32,011 nt of DNA from Clostridia bacterium (lineage in GTDB: Bacteria; Bacillota; Clostridia; UMGS1883; UMGS1540), in assembly GCA_029006755.1 (NCBI GenBank), contig JAQXGO010000013.1, positions 1 to 32,011 of the forward strand, written 5' to 3'. A program made the position numbers and the translations under genes. The notes under the pieces were generated by a model that saw only the letters and a list, made by a program, of their open reading frames with translations, had not been told where the DNA came from and did not search any database. Below are positions 8,786 to 16,399 of the stretch, piece after piece (positions within the stretch are counted from its first letter, which is position 1; each line of letters starts with the position of its first letter).

Positions 8786-10612
8786 TTATTTTTTTTGTTG
8801 AAAAAAGGCATAGATGTTTTCGGCGGCAGCACGATCGATTCCCTTTATAGAAACAAGATCCTCCACACTTGCCGCACGGATTTTGGCAATCGATTTAAAG
8901 TGTGATAAAAGCGCTTTTTTCTTTGCAGGGCCCACACCACGTATCCCGTCCAGTTCTCCGGCGAAAGATTTGGCGCTGCGTAATTTTTTATGATAGTTAA
9001 TGGCAAATCGATGGGCTTCGTCCTGGATGAGTGTTACCAGACGAAAAGCGGCAGAGCCGACGGCCAAGGTTACTTCTCCGTTAGAACGCACAAGACCTCT
9101 GGTACGATGCCCATCATCCTTCACCATCCCCATGACCGGTACGGGAATGGCAAGGTCGGCCAAGATTTCTTCTGCAGCATGCACATGACCAACACCGCCG
9201 TCTACAAGGAGGAGATCCGGCATCGCGGCAAATCCTTCGCTTTCCTCATGAAAACGCATAAAGCGCCGCGCTAAGACCTCTTTCATACAATCATAATCGT
9301 TGGAGCCGACGATATATTTTATCTTAAAGCGTTTGTAGTCGGCCGGTGATTTCTTCCCATCCAAAAAAACGATCATAGAACCTACATTTTCACTGCCGCC
9401 GGTATTGGAAATGTCATAAGCTTCAATGCGATGAGGCGGTATATCCATACCGATTTCTGCAGCAAGTTCACTTAAAGCTTTATCACGGTTTGTTTTGCGC
9501 AGTACATCCAGCCGAAAGTTCTCCAGTGCATGTGCGGAGTTTTTCACCGCCATCTCCGACAGACGACGAAGCTCGCCGCGCTGCGGTGTCCGAACGGAAA
9601 CAGACGCGCCCCGCTTTTCAGAAAGCCATTGCGCCATTTCATCCGCTGCCGGCAGAGGAGAGGCTGCAAAAACATTGGACGGTACCTCTACGTCACGGTT
9701 ATAATAGGCGGTCATAAATCCGCCCAAGGCTTCCGCCGTATCCACATAAAGTCTTCCTTCTTCACGAAAAGTTTTACTTCCAAGCATCTTGCCACCGCGC
9801 AAAAAGAACACAGTAAATACCGCCAGATCATCAAAGGTGGCAACGGCAAAAACATCTGCATTTTTATAACCGGAAATCACCTTTTGCTCTTTTGCAATCC
9901 GCTGTACGCCAAGCAATTTATCGCGGCAGCTTGCAGCGGCCTCAAATTCCAAGTTGGCTGCATGATCCTCCATTTGGGTTTCCAGTTCTTTTATCAGGGC
10001 AGAATGTTCACCATTTAAAAAATGAATGATTTCATCGAAAATACGACGGTATGTCGCACTGTCCACATTTCCTGTACAGGGAGCGCTGCAACGATGCATG
10101 GCATAATAAAGACAAGGACGGCTACGCCCGATTTCCTGCGGGAATTTTTTATTACAGTATTGAATTTTAAATATTTTACGAACCATATCCAGCGTGTCGC
10201 GAATCACGGCGCTGGAAGGGTACGGGCCAAAATAAAGAGCATCATCTCCTGCATTTTTACGCGCAAGAGAAATACGAGGATACGCTTCGTTTGTAATCTT
10301 AATGAACGGATACCCTTTATCATCCTTCAATAAAATATTATATCTGGGACGATGCTTTTTTATTAAATTACATTCAAGACAAAGAGATTCAAATTCCGTA
10401 TCTGTTAAAATATATTCAAAATCAACAATTTTTTCAATCATGGCCTGCACTTTAGGTGGGTGTGGATTGCCGTTTCGAAAATATTGCCGTACACGGTTTT
10501 TCAAAATTTTGGCTTTGCCGACATAAATAATGGTGCCTGCACTGTCTCGCATAATATATACACCCGGCGAGGCAGGCAGATTTTTCAGCTTTTCCGAAAT
10601 CCTCTCATTCAC
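8786..10612 (-). CDS. uvrC: UvrABC excinuclease subunit C
   Basis: This subunit makes both incisions in nucleotide excision repair. Domains in order are: an N-terminal GIY-YIG nuclease (GVYIMRDSAG with IIYVGKAK, residues about 15-95), a UVR helical motif (KELETQMEDHAANLEFEAAASC, near 205-240), the RNase H-like nuclease with IEAYDISNTGG and PDLLLVDGG, and a C-terminal double helix-hairpin-helix (IRGVGPAKKKAL, SIKGIDRAAAENI). The length of 608 residues is normal. The start is a GTG preceded by AGGAGG at 8 nt. An ATG 7 nt upstream opens only a four-codon out-of-frame reading frame across the start. A terminator hairpin stands about 28 nt upstream, so expression may depend on read-through from rpmF-HPr. 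Confidence 0.96.
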   Translation of the reverse strand: MNERISEKLKNLPASPGVYIMRDSAGTIIYVGKAKILKNRVRQYFRNGNPHPPKVQAMIEKIVDFEYILTDTEFESLCLECNLIKKHRPRYNILLKDDKGYPFIKITNEAYPRISLARKNAGDDALYFGPYPSSAVIRDTLDMVRKIFKIQYCNKKFPQEIGRSRPCLYYAMHRCSAPCTGNVDSATYRRIFDEIIHFLNGEHSALIKELETQMEDHAANLEFEAAASCRDKLLGVQRIAKEQKVISGYKNADVFAVATFDDLAVFTVFFLRGGKMLGSKTFREEGRLYVDTAEALGGFMTAYYNRDVEVPSNVFAASPLPAADEMAQWLSEKRGASVSVRTPQRGELRRLSEMAVKNSAHALENFRLDVLRKTNRDKALSELAAEIGMDIPPHRIEAYDISNTGGSENVGSMIVFLDGKKSPADYKRFKIKYIVGSNDYDCMKEVLARRFMRFHEESEGFAAMPDLLLVDGGVGHVHAAEEILADLAIPVPVMGMVKDDGHRTRGLVRSNGEVTLAVGSAAFRLVTLIQDEAHRFAINYHKKLRSAKSFAGELDGIRGVGPAKKKALLSHFKSIAKIRAASVEDLVSIKGIDRAAAENIYAFFQQKK

Positions 10613-10639
10613 GGCGCATATCCTCCTTATTTTTCGGTG

Positions 10640-10666
10640 AAAAAAACAGCCCTATATATAAGGCTG
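10640..10666 (-). terminator. Rho-independent terminator after the HPr gene
   Basis: On the minus strand CAGCC (from 10666) pairs with GGCTG around an AT-rich loop, and seven T residues follow (10646-10640). It lies 22 nt after the HPr-gene stop codon and about 28 nt ahead of the uvrC start. It could end most transcripts while letting some continue into uvrC. Confidence 0.72.
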
Positions 10667-10687
10667 CTTCAAAGCATAAAAAATAAT

Positions 10688-10945
10688 TCATATACCGCTG
10701 TTGATAAAAGCAACAAGGGATTCTATGGCAGCATCTTCGTCAGAACCATCGGCAGACAACACAATTTCCGTTCCACGCGTTATCCCTAATGATAAAACAC
10801 CTAAAAGGCTCTTGGCATTCACGCGGCGATCGGCCTTTTCCAGCCATATACCAGAGGCATATTCATTGGCTTTCTGAATAAATAATGTGGCTGTTTTAGC
10901 ATGTAAACCAACCTGATTCTGCACAACAACAGTTCGAGATACCAT
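10688..10945 (-). CDS. HPr-family phosphocarrier protein
   Basis: This 85-residue HPr-fold protein would be a PTS phosphocarrier and, in Bacillota, a signal for catabolite repression through Ser46 phosphorylation. His15 is present in the segment GLHAKTA and Ser46 in VNAKSLLGVLSLG. However, the near-invariant Arg17 is Lys and the following Pro18 is Thr, where classic HPr reads GLHARPA. This departs from both ptsH HPr and Crh, which lacks His15. It may be an HPr paralogue with mainly regulatory use, or the organism's only HPr. GAGGAG lies 8 nt upstream of the ATG. It follows rpmF by 99 nt and is closed by a terminator. Confidence 0.88.
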   Translation of the reverse strand: MVSRTVVVQNQVGLHAKTATLFIQKANEYASGIWLEKADRRVNAKSLLGVLSLGITRGTEIVLSADGSDEDAAIESLVAFINSGI

Positions 10946-11015
10946 AAAAAACGCTCCTCATTAATCTACAGGTGTATGTCCTTTGTTACAATCGTGTCGT
11001 TCAAAGAAGTTGGAA

Positions 11016-11037
11016 CCGGGCGACAAATGCCGCCCGG
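11016..11037 (-). terminator. GC-rich hairpin between rpmF and the HPr gene
   Basis: A perfect 7-bp stem CCGGGCG/CGCCCGG with an 8-nt loop begins 8 nt after the rpmF stop codon. No T-tract follows on either strand, so it is more likely a processing or stability hairpin, or a weak terminator, than a full intrinsic terminator. Confidence 0.4.
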
Positions 11038-11044
11038 CAGCATA

Positions 11045-11224
11045 TTATTCGCTAACTTTAACGACTTCTCTTCCTTTATAATAGCCGCAGGCACTGCAAA
11101 TGCGATGGGGACGAATGAAAGCCTTGCACTTAGGACATTCAATCATGCCCGGAATGTCCAGCCTATAAGTAGCACGTCTTTTATCGCGTCTTGCCTTTGA
11201 CGTTTTATTCTTCGGTACTGCCAT
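11045..11224 (-). CDS. rpmF: 50S ribosomal protein L32, zinc-binding form
   Basis: This is a 59-residue ribosomal protein with the classic start MAVPKNKTSKARRDKRR. Four cysteines form a zinc ribbon at Cys30, Cys33, Cys43 and Cys46 (CPKC and CSAC), so this is the zinc-dependent version rather than the cysteine-free one used under zinc limitation. The ATG at 11224 is preceded by GAGGTG. The three extra upstream codons of the longer frame are not family-like. A consensus promoter lies about 60 nt upstream. Confidence 0.97.
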   Translation of the reverse strand: MAVPKNKTSKARRDKRRATYRLDIPGMIECPKCKAFIRPHRICSACGYYKGREVVKVSE

Positions 11225-11286
11225 GTTTAACACCTCATCTTTCCATCCGAAAACAATTCAAAAGTATACATTCTGTAATACACAAT

Positions 11287-11315
11287 ATTATATCGTGCTT
11301 ACTCTGCTTTGTCAA
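11287..11315 (-). promoter_or_regulatory. Consensus sigma-A promoter of rpmF
   Basis: TTGACA (11310-11315) and TATAAT (11287-11292) on the minus strand are both perfect consensus, with the ideal 17-nt spacer. This is the strongest promoter visible in the window and fits a ribosomal protein gene. Confidence 0.85.
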
Positions 11316-11348
11316 GATTTTTTTTGAATTTTTATCAATCCATTGGAA

Positions 11349-12377
11349 TTATATCAGCCGAACACCCGAAGAGCCGTTTTCAACCACACCAATTTCATAC
11401 ACATCCTCGCCTTGTGCGCGGAGAATATGCATCGCGGTTTGCGCCTCCGCCTTAGATACGGCGGCAATCATGCCAATGCCCATATTAAAGGTATTATACA
11501 TGTTATCCATTGGCACATTCCCGGCTTTACGAATGTGGTCAAAAATCGGAGGAATAGGGTAGGAAGCTTTGTCAATCACAGCCGTAAGCCCTTCGCGCAT
11601 CATACGCGGTACATTTTCAATAAAGCCACCGCCGGTAATATGGCTAATCGCTTTTACTTCCACCTGTTCACACAGAGCTAAAATTGATTTAGCGTATATT
11701 CTCGTCGGTGCAAGCAGTGCTTCGCCCAAAGTGGTGCCTAAAGCCTCCACATGCTGAAAGACGGCATCTCCTTCTTCAACGGCAAGCGCTTTGCGTACCA
11801 ACGAAAAGCCATTACTGTGCACGCCGGAAGACCCTAAGCCTAAGAGAACATCTCCGGCGCAAAGCTTGGAACCATCGATAATTTTTTTCTTATCTACAAT
11901 ACCTACGGCAAATCCGGCAAGATCATATTCCTCCTCAGGATAAAAACCGGGCATTTCAGCAGTTTCACCGCCAATTAAGGCACAGCCGGCTAAAACGCAG
12001 CCATCGGCAACGCCTTTGACAATAGAAGCGACCTTTTCCGGCTTATTTTTGCCGACAGCAACGTAATCGAGGAAAAAGAGGGGACGTGCACCGGAGCAAA
12101 CGATATCGTTTACACACATGGCGACACAATCCTGCCCAACGGTATCGTGCTTATCCATTAGAAAAGCAATCTTAAGCTTTGTGCCGACACCATCTGTGCC
12201 GGAAACCAAAACAGGTTCCTCCATGCCGATAATATCCGGGGCAAATAGACCGCCAAATCCGCCAATGGGGGACAAGACGCCCGGAATGGTTGTTTTTTTT
12301 ACATGTTCTTTCATTAGCTGCACGGCTTTGTAGCCTGCTTCGATATCTACACCCGCAGCACGGTATGCATCATTCAT
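11349..12377 (-). CDS. purM: Phosphoribosylformylglycinamidine cyclo-ligase (AIR synthetase)
   Basis: This enzyme closes the imidazole ring, converting FGAM and ATP to AIR in de novo purine synthesis. Visible family segments are [13 protein letters not shown] at the N-terminus, [40 protein letters not shown] and [11 protein letters not shown]. The product has 342 residues, normal for the family. I favour the ATG at 12377, which overlaps the purF stop by 8 nt (ATGAATGA). A GTG at 12383 with AAGGAG 5 nt upstream is an equally possible start that adds two residues. It is the last recognisable pur gene here; purN, purH and purD do not follow. Confidence 0.96.
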   Translation of the reverse strand: MNDAYRAAGVDIEAGYKAVQLMKEHVKKTTIPGVLSPIGGFGGLFAPDIIGMEEPVLVSGTDGVGTKLKIAFLMDKHDTVGQDCVAMCVNDIVCSGARPLFFLDYVAVGKNKPEKVASIVKGVADGCVLAGCALIGGETAEMPGFYPEEEYDLAGFAVGIVDKKKIIDGSKLCAGDVLLGLGSSGVHSNGFSLVRKALAVEEGDAVFQHVEALGTTLGEALLAPTRIYAKSILALCEQVEVKAISHITGGGFIENVPRMMREGLTAVIDKASYPIPPIFDHIRKAGNVPMDNMYNTFNMGIGMIAAVSKAEAQTAMHILRAQGEDVYEIGVVENGSSGVRLI

Positions 12378-13788
12378 TTTCACTGAATCTCCTTTCCTGG
12401 AAGGATTTTAATGAGCGGTTTTGCGGAATCTCAATGTCGTATTTCCCGGTAAAGCATGCTTCGCAAAAGCCCTTTTCTCTGCCCGGAACTAAGGAAGCCA
12501 AATCTTCTATCCGCAAAAAGGCAAGAGAGTCTGCACCAAAATTCTTACACATTTCTTCTTCTGAATACTTGTAGGCGGCCAATTCATCGCGGGATGGAAT
12601 GTCTGTTCCAAAATAGCAGGGCCACAGAAATAACGGAGAAGAAATCCGCATATGTACCTCCGTTGCACCGGCCTTTTTCAACATTTTAATCAGTTTATGA
12701 CAGGTTGTGCCGCGGACGATAGAGTCATCTACCAACACGACACGTTTGCCACGCAAATTCGCAGCAAGTGCATTCAGCTTAATATCTACGCTTTTTTCTC
12801 GCATATCCTGGGAGGGCTGAATAAAGGTTCGGCCAATGTAACGGTTTTTAATCAGGCCGGTCCCATAAGGAATGCCGCTTTCTTCCGCATAACCGATGGC
12901 AGCACATAAGCCGGAATCCGGAACACCAATCACCAAATCAGCATCAACCGGGGCGGATTTTGCCAATGCATGACCGGCATGCACACGGGCTTCATAAACG
13001 CTTGTTCCCTCGATTACGCTGTCCGGACGGGCAAAATAGATATATTCAAAAATGCAAAGTGCACTTTTCCCGGAGCAGTTTTCTGTGATAGAATGTAGAC
13101 CGTTTTCGTCTGCAATGACAATTTCACCGGGCTCAACATCGCGAACGTAATCGGCACCAATTGCATCCAGTGCACAGGTCTCGGAAGCAAAAATGTATGT
13201 ATTTTGTTTTTTGCCGATACATAAGGGACGATAGCCCAAGGGGTCCCTTGCCGCAATTAGCTTTCTGGGGCTCATGACAAGCAGGGAATATCCGCCTTTC
13301 AGCTTTTTTAATACATTGGATAAGGCTTCTTCGATTGTGTGTGTCCGAATACGTTCTCGTGCGAGATAATAGTTGATAATTTCGGTATCACTGCTTGTCT
13401 GGAAAATGGCGCCGTCGGACTCTAATTTTGTGCGTTCGCCAATCGGGTCGGCAATTGCGCCATTATATGCGGTGGCAAGTGTCCCTTTTTTGTAGCGTGT
13501 AACCAATGGCTGCGCATCTTCACGCACCTTGTCTGATGCAGAATAGCGTACGTGACCGATGGCGGCCCGCCCTTTCAAATGCTGCAATACCACTTCATTA
13601 AAAACATCCGGGACAAGGCCTTTATCCTTATGATAGATAATAACGCCGTCATCATTGACAGCAATACCGGCACTTTCCTGACCACGATGCTGTAGGGCAA
13701 ACAGGGCATAGTAGGTGAGATGGGCACAATCAAATCCATCTCTGTCATAGATGCCGAAAAGACCACATTCCTCATGCAATTTACTCAT
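12370..13788 (-). CDS. purF: Amidophosphoribosyltransferase
   Basis: This enzyme catalyses the committed step of purine synthesis, using PRPP and glutamine. The N-terminal glutamine amidotransferase domain begins at Cys8 ([11 protein letters not shown]), implying removal of a short propeptide. The PRPP loop [12 protein letters not shown] is at about 351-362. Cysteines at about 245, 391, 442 and 445 (the last two as CEAC) match the [4Fe-4S] set of the Bacillus-type enzyme, so this is the oxygen-sensitive Fe-S form. The length is 472 residues. AAGGAGG precedes the ATG. It lies 12 nt after purE and overlaps purM. Confidence 0.97.
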   Translation of the reverse strand: MSKLHEECGLFGIYDRDGFDCAHLTYYALFALQHRGQESAGIAVNDDGVIIYHKDKGLVPDVFNEVVLQHLKGRAAIGHVRYSASDKVREDAQPLVTRYKKGTLATAYNGAIADPIGERTKLESDGAIFQTSSDTEIINYYLARERIRTHTIEEALSNVLKKLKGGYSLLVMSPRKLIAARDPLGYRPLCIGKKQNTYIFASETCALDAIGADYVRDVEPGEIVIADENGLHSITENCSGKSALCIFEYIYFARPDSVIEGTSVYEARVHAGHALAKSAPVDADLVIGVPDSGLCAAIGYAEESGIPYGTGLIKNRYIGRTFIQPSQDMREKSVDIKLNALAANLRGKRVVLVDDSIVRGTTCHKLIKMLKKAGATEVHMRISSPLFLWPCYFGTDIPSRDELAAYKYSEEEMCKNFGADSLAFLRIEDLASLVPGREKGFCEACFTGKYDIEIPQNRSLKSFQERRFSENE

Positions 13789-13800
13789 TTTTTCTCCTCC

Positions 13801-14313
13801 TTATATTGTCGACAGGGCTGACTGCAGGGCTAAATCCTTTTCAGCAACCTCTTGCACCATAGCCTCCTTATGCGCCAGCAGCTTTTCAGCTACGCATGGA
13901 TAGGATAACGCAATGATCTGTGCGGCTAAGATGGCCGCATTATCTCCGCCGTCAATAGCAACCGTTGCAACCGGGATACCCTTTGGCATCTGCACAATGG
14001 AGAGCAAAGAGTCTAGCCCGTCAAGCGTAGAAGATCGAATGGGGACACCGATAACCGGTAATGTTGTGTACGCTGCCAATACACCGGGAAGGTGGGCAGC
14101 TTTGCCGGCGGCACCGATAATCACAGAAAAGCCGTTTTCCCGCGCACTTTTTGCAAAGGCGGCAGCGGCTTCCGGCGTTCTATGGGCAGAAAACACATGG
14201 GCTTCCACAGAAATGCCAAAAGACTTTAGAAGCGAAATACAGCCGGTCAATGACGGCAGGTCTGAATTACTACCCATTATAAGGGCAACCTTCGGTTCGG
14301 ACAAAACAATCAT
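13801..14313 (-). CDS. purE: N5-carboxyaminoimidazole ribonucleotide mutase
   Basis: This enzyme interconverts N5-CAIR (or AIR plus CO2) and CAIR in purine synthesis. Signatures are ALIMGSNSDLPSL, the active-site SAHRTPEAAAAF and IIGAAGKAAHLPGV. The predicted product is about 170 residues. The frame is open much further upstream, but only as a shadow of the transporter gene. The ATG at 14313 sits only a few nt from AGGG, too close for a good ribosome site. A TTG at 14304 has better spacing and gives a product starting MSEPKVALIMG, so the true start is uncertain by three codons. It begins 5 nt after the transporter stop. Confidence 0.94.
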   Translation of the reverse strand: MIVLSEPKVALIMGSNSDLPSLTGCISLLKSFGISVEAHVFSAHRTPEAAAAFAKSARENGFSVIIGAAGKAAHLPGVLAAYTTLPVIGVPIRSSTLDGLDSLLSIVQMPKGIPVATVAIDGGDNAAILAAQIIALSYPCVAEKLLAHKEAMVQEVAEKDLALQSALSTI

Positions 14314-14318
14314 TCCCT

Positions 14319-15260
14319 TCAAGAAAGTAATGTATATACAAACGGCAGCGTAACAAGGCTGGCCGCAGTTGTCAAACATATAGCGGTGGCAGCATAATCC
14401 GTATCGCCGCCATACTCGCGGGATAAAATGGCAAATACAGATTGACAAGGCATAGCAAGTTCCATAGCGAGTATATAGGGTACAAGCGTATGAATCGGCA
14501 AATCCAAGGCCGGAATCAGCCAGCGAAGAAAATAAAAGGCGGCAATGGGAACACCAATCATTTTAATTACAATGATTGTAATGGAAGAAAGCCCTTCAAA
14601 CAGTTCGCGAAAACGCATGCCGGCAAGAACTGCACCTAAAAACAACATGGATAATACTGTTGTTGTACTGCCAATTTCTGCGGCAGCCTCGTGCAAAAAA
14701 GGCGGCAAACGCAAAGAAAAGGCAAACATTACAGCACCAATCACATAAGAAAGCGTAGTGGGATTGATAAGACGACGAAAATCTATGCGCCCATTCTTCC
14801 CATGGCTTAAAATAAGGACACCGATTGTCCAAGCGGCGAGATCGTTTGCAATGGAGAAAAAGGCAGCATAGAAGACAGCTGTTTCTCCCCAAAGCACACG
14901 GAGAAGGGGATAGGCAAGAAAAATTGTGTTTCCGAAAGAGGTCAGGCAGATATGCACGTCCGCTCTTTTTTTATTAAAATGGAAAGGAATTGCAGATATT
15001 TTCCCTAAAAACAATAAAAGGAATACGAAAAGCAGCCCGAAAATAAAAACGGCCACAGCCGTATGCCAGGTTTCGGCACTTCGAACCTGCCCGGAAAGCG
15101 TGGTAATCACAAGAAGGGGGAGCGTAATGCGGGTCAAAACTTGCGACACAGCCGAGCTGAGCCCTTTTGTAAAGCCGGTTTTCTCCGAAAGAAAGCCAAT
15201 AGCCATGATGACCCCGAGAAAAATAATTTTGCTTGCAATCACGTCCAAAGAAGTGCACAC
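14319..15260 (-). CDS. AEC-family (auxin efflux carrier-like) membrane transporter
   Basis: This is an integral membrane protein of about 313 residues with roughly ten hydrophobic segments in two halves. The first half begins IIFLGVIMAIGFLSEKTGF and contains LTRITLPLLVITTLSG; the second half contains LSMLFLGAVLAGMRF and AMELAMPCQSVFAILSREYGGD. These are typical of AEC carriers, which move organic acids or amino-acid-like compounds in bacteria; the substrate cannot be read. The frame opens at a GTG very close to AAAGGG, and a TTG at 15248 is an alternative. It is the first gene behind the promoter at 15308-15336 and touches purE, so it is very likely co-transcribed with purine genes. Confidence 0.85.
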   Translation of the reverse strand: MCTSLDVIASKIIFLGVIMAIGFLSEKTGFTKGLSSAVSQVLTRITLPLLVITTLSGQVRSAETWHTAVAVFIFGLLFVFLLLFLGKISAIPFHFNKKRADVHICLTSFGNTIFLAYPLLRVLWGETAVFYAAFFSIANDLAAWTIGVLILSHGKNGRIDFRRLINPTTLSYVIGAVMFAFSLRLPPFLHEAAAEIGSTTTVLSMLFLGAVLAGMRFRELFEGLSSITIIVIKMIGVPIAAFYFLRWLIPALDLPIHTLVPYILAMELAMPCQSVFAILSREYGGDTDYAATAICLTTAASLVTLPFVYTLLS

Positions 15261-15307
15261 CCTTTCATGGTATTGCGAAAAAATGAATAACTCACTGTTA
15301 CTTTACT

Positions 15308-15336
15308 ATTATATAACAAAAAGAAGAATTTGTAAA
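15308..15336 (-). promoter_or_regulatory. Sigma-A-type promoter of the transporter-purEFM operon
   Basis: TTTACA (15331-15336) and TATAAT (15308-15313) on the minus strand are separated by 17 nt. The transcript leader would be only about 40 nt, too short for a purine riboswitch. Any purine control must act through a DNA-bound repressor, and I see no clear operator repeat. Confidence 0.72.
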
Positions 15337-15387
15337 CATAAAAAAATTTTTTGTCGGCTCATTCAAGATTATGACAAAAATTAGGGG

Positions 15388-15419
15388 GAAATATAGTAAA
15401 GATAACAAAATCATACATA
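15388..15419 (+). promoter_or_regulatory. Possible sporulation-type promoter of the deacetylase gene
   Basis: GAAATA (15388-15393), an 18-nt spacer and CATACATA (15412-15419) resemble promoters of the forespore or mother-cell sigma factors (CATAC-type -10). A weaker sigma-A reading (TTATGA-17-TATAGT) overlaps it, so the assignment is tentative. Confidence 0.3.
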
Positions 15420-15464
15420 TCTGTTTTCGCTGCTGAATATATAGAAAAGGGAGGTGAAGCGTGT

Positions 15465-16259
15465 ATGCGTATTTTTGTCATGCATAAATCCGTTGTCATT
15501 ACAGCATGTATTGCACTTTTCCTGTCCGTGTTTGTCACTGTCTTTTTTGTTGCAGAGGATACGCCCACAGCCGGCGAGGCGGGCAAAGATTTGCCCATTT
15601 ATTCGGTGGAAACAGAAGATAGGAAGGTGGCGGTTACCTTTAACTGCGCATGGAATGATACCGATATTGATAAGATTTTGGCATGCCTCGCGGAGAGAAA
15701 TGTAAAATGCACTTTTTTTGCAGTCGGCACTTGGCTTGAGAAATATCCGGAGGCCGCAAAAAAGCTTGTGGCAGCAGGCCATGAACTTGCCAGCCATTCG
15801 TATAACCACGCACATTACAACCAACTATCTAAGGAAGAAATGCTTGCAGACATGGAGAAATGCGATGCATTGCTTGCAGATTTAGGCGCTGCGCCGGGAC
15901 TTTTCCGCGCACCCTATGGAGAGTATAATGCACTGTTAGTGCAAACATGTAAGGAATCCGGCAGGTATACGATTCAATGGGATATAGATAGTTTGGATTG
16001 GAAAGGCATTTCGCCGCAGGAAATGGAGAATAGAATTTTGCCCAGACTTCGATGCGGCTCGATTATACTTTTTCATAATGGGACCGAACAAACGGCAGAT
16101 GCACTGCCTGCTATTTTAGACAGAATCATTTCGGAAGGCTATGCCTGTACCACGGTGGGAGAACTCATTTATAGAGAAGATTATATTATCAATCATGAGG
16201 GGAGACAAAATAAAATAGAGAATATAGAAAGTATTGTAAAAACCACTAATTTTAATTAA
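15465..16259 (+). CDS. Membrane-anchored CE4 polysaccharide deacetylase-family protein
   Basis: This 264-residue protein has one N-terminal membrane/signal segment (about 8-30) and a NodB-type domain (about 50-245). CE4 motifs are visible: TFNCAW at 58-63, HSYNH at 111-115 (metal histidines), RAPYGEY at 148, DIDSLDW at 173 and ILFHN at 201. The first motif has Asn60 where the catalytic-base Asp is expected (TFDD, or FDISW in PdaB-like proteins), and no second Asp follows, so activity or metal binding may be altered. Relatives remove N-acetyl groups from peptidoglycan or muramic acid, several during sporulation. The ATG follows GGGAGGTG. It is divergent from the pur operon. Confidence 0.82.
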   Translation: MRIFVMHKSVVITACIALFLSVFVTVFFVAEDTPTAGEAGKDLPIYSVETEDRKVAVTFNCAWNDTDIDKILACLAERNVKCTFFAVGTWLEKYPEAAKKLVAAGHELASHSYNHAHYNQLSKEEMLADMEKCDALLADLGAAPGLFRAPYGEYNALLVQTCKESGRYTIQWDIDSLDWKGISPQEMENRILPRLRCGSIILFHNGTEQTADALPAILDRIISEGYACTTVGELIYREDYIINHEGRQNKIENIESIVKTTNFN

Positions 16260-16317
16260 GAAAAAAGCCGTTTTTACGTATTTTTTTTCAAGTTTTGCAT
16301 GTTTTTTCTAAAAAGTA

Positions 16318-16346
16318 TTGTTTTTTTCTCATCGTAATGGTATAAT
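16318..16346 (+). promoter_or_regulatory. Sigma-A-type promoter of the sugar-binding lipoprotein gene
   Basis: TTGTTT (16318-16323), a 17-nt spacer and TATAAT (16341-16346) stand about 54 nt upstream of the start codon. A short GGAC/GTCC inverted repeat lies in the leader at 16360-16373. Confidence 0.68.
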
Positions 16347-16399
16347 ATAAAAGCAATTAGGACGGAAGTGTCCATAAAATTTTTTAAGGAGGCGTTTTG

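Noticed and set aside
9530-10018. 162-codon plus-strand frame inside uvrC
   Set aside because: It lies fully antisense to a well-conserved gene, has no ribosome site and no family-like sequence.
10946-11015. Separate promoter for the HPr gene (TTGTAA-17-TAGATT)
   Set aside because: The -10 would sit so close to the ribosome site that the leader would be about 12 nt; co-transcription from the strong rpmF promoter is simpler.
15261-15307. Purine riboswitch in the leader of the transporter-purEFM operon
   Set aside because: The leader between the read promoter and the start codon is only about 40 nt and cannot hold the three-way junction aptamer.
16261-16317. Intrinsic terminator after the deacetylase gene
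   Set aside because: T-runs are present, but the only stem (AAAAA/TTTTT around GCCG) is too weak to call.
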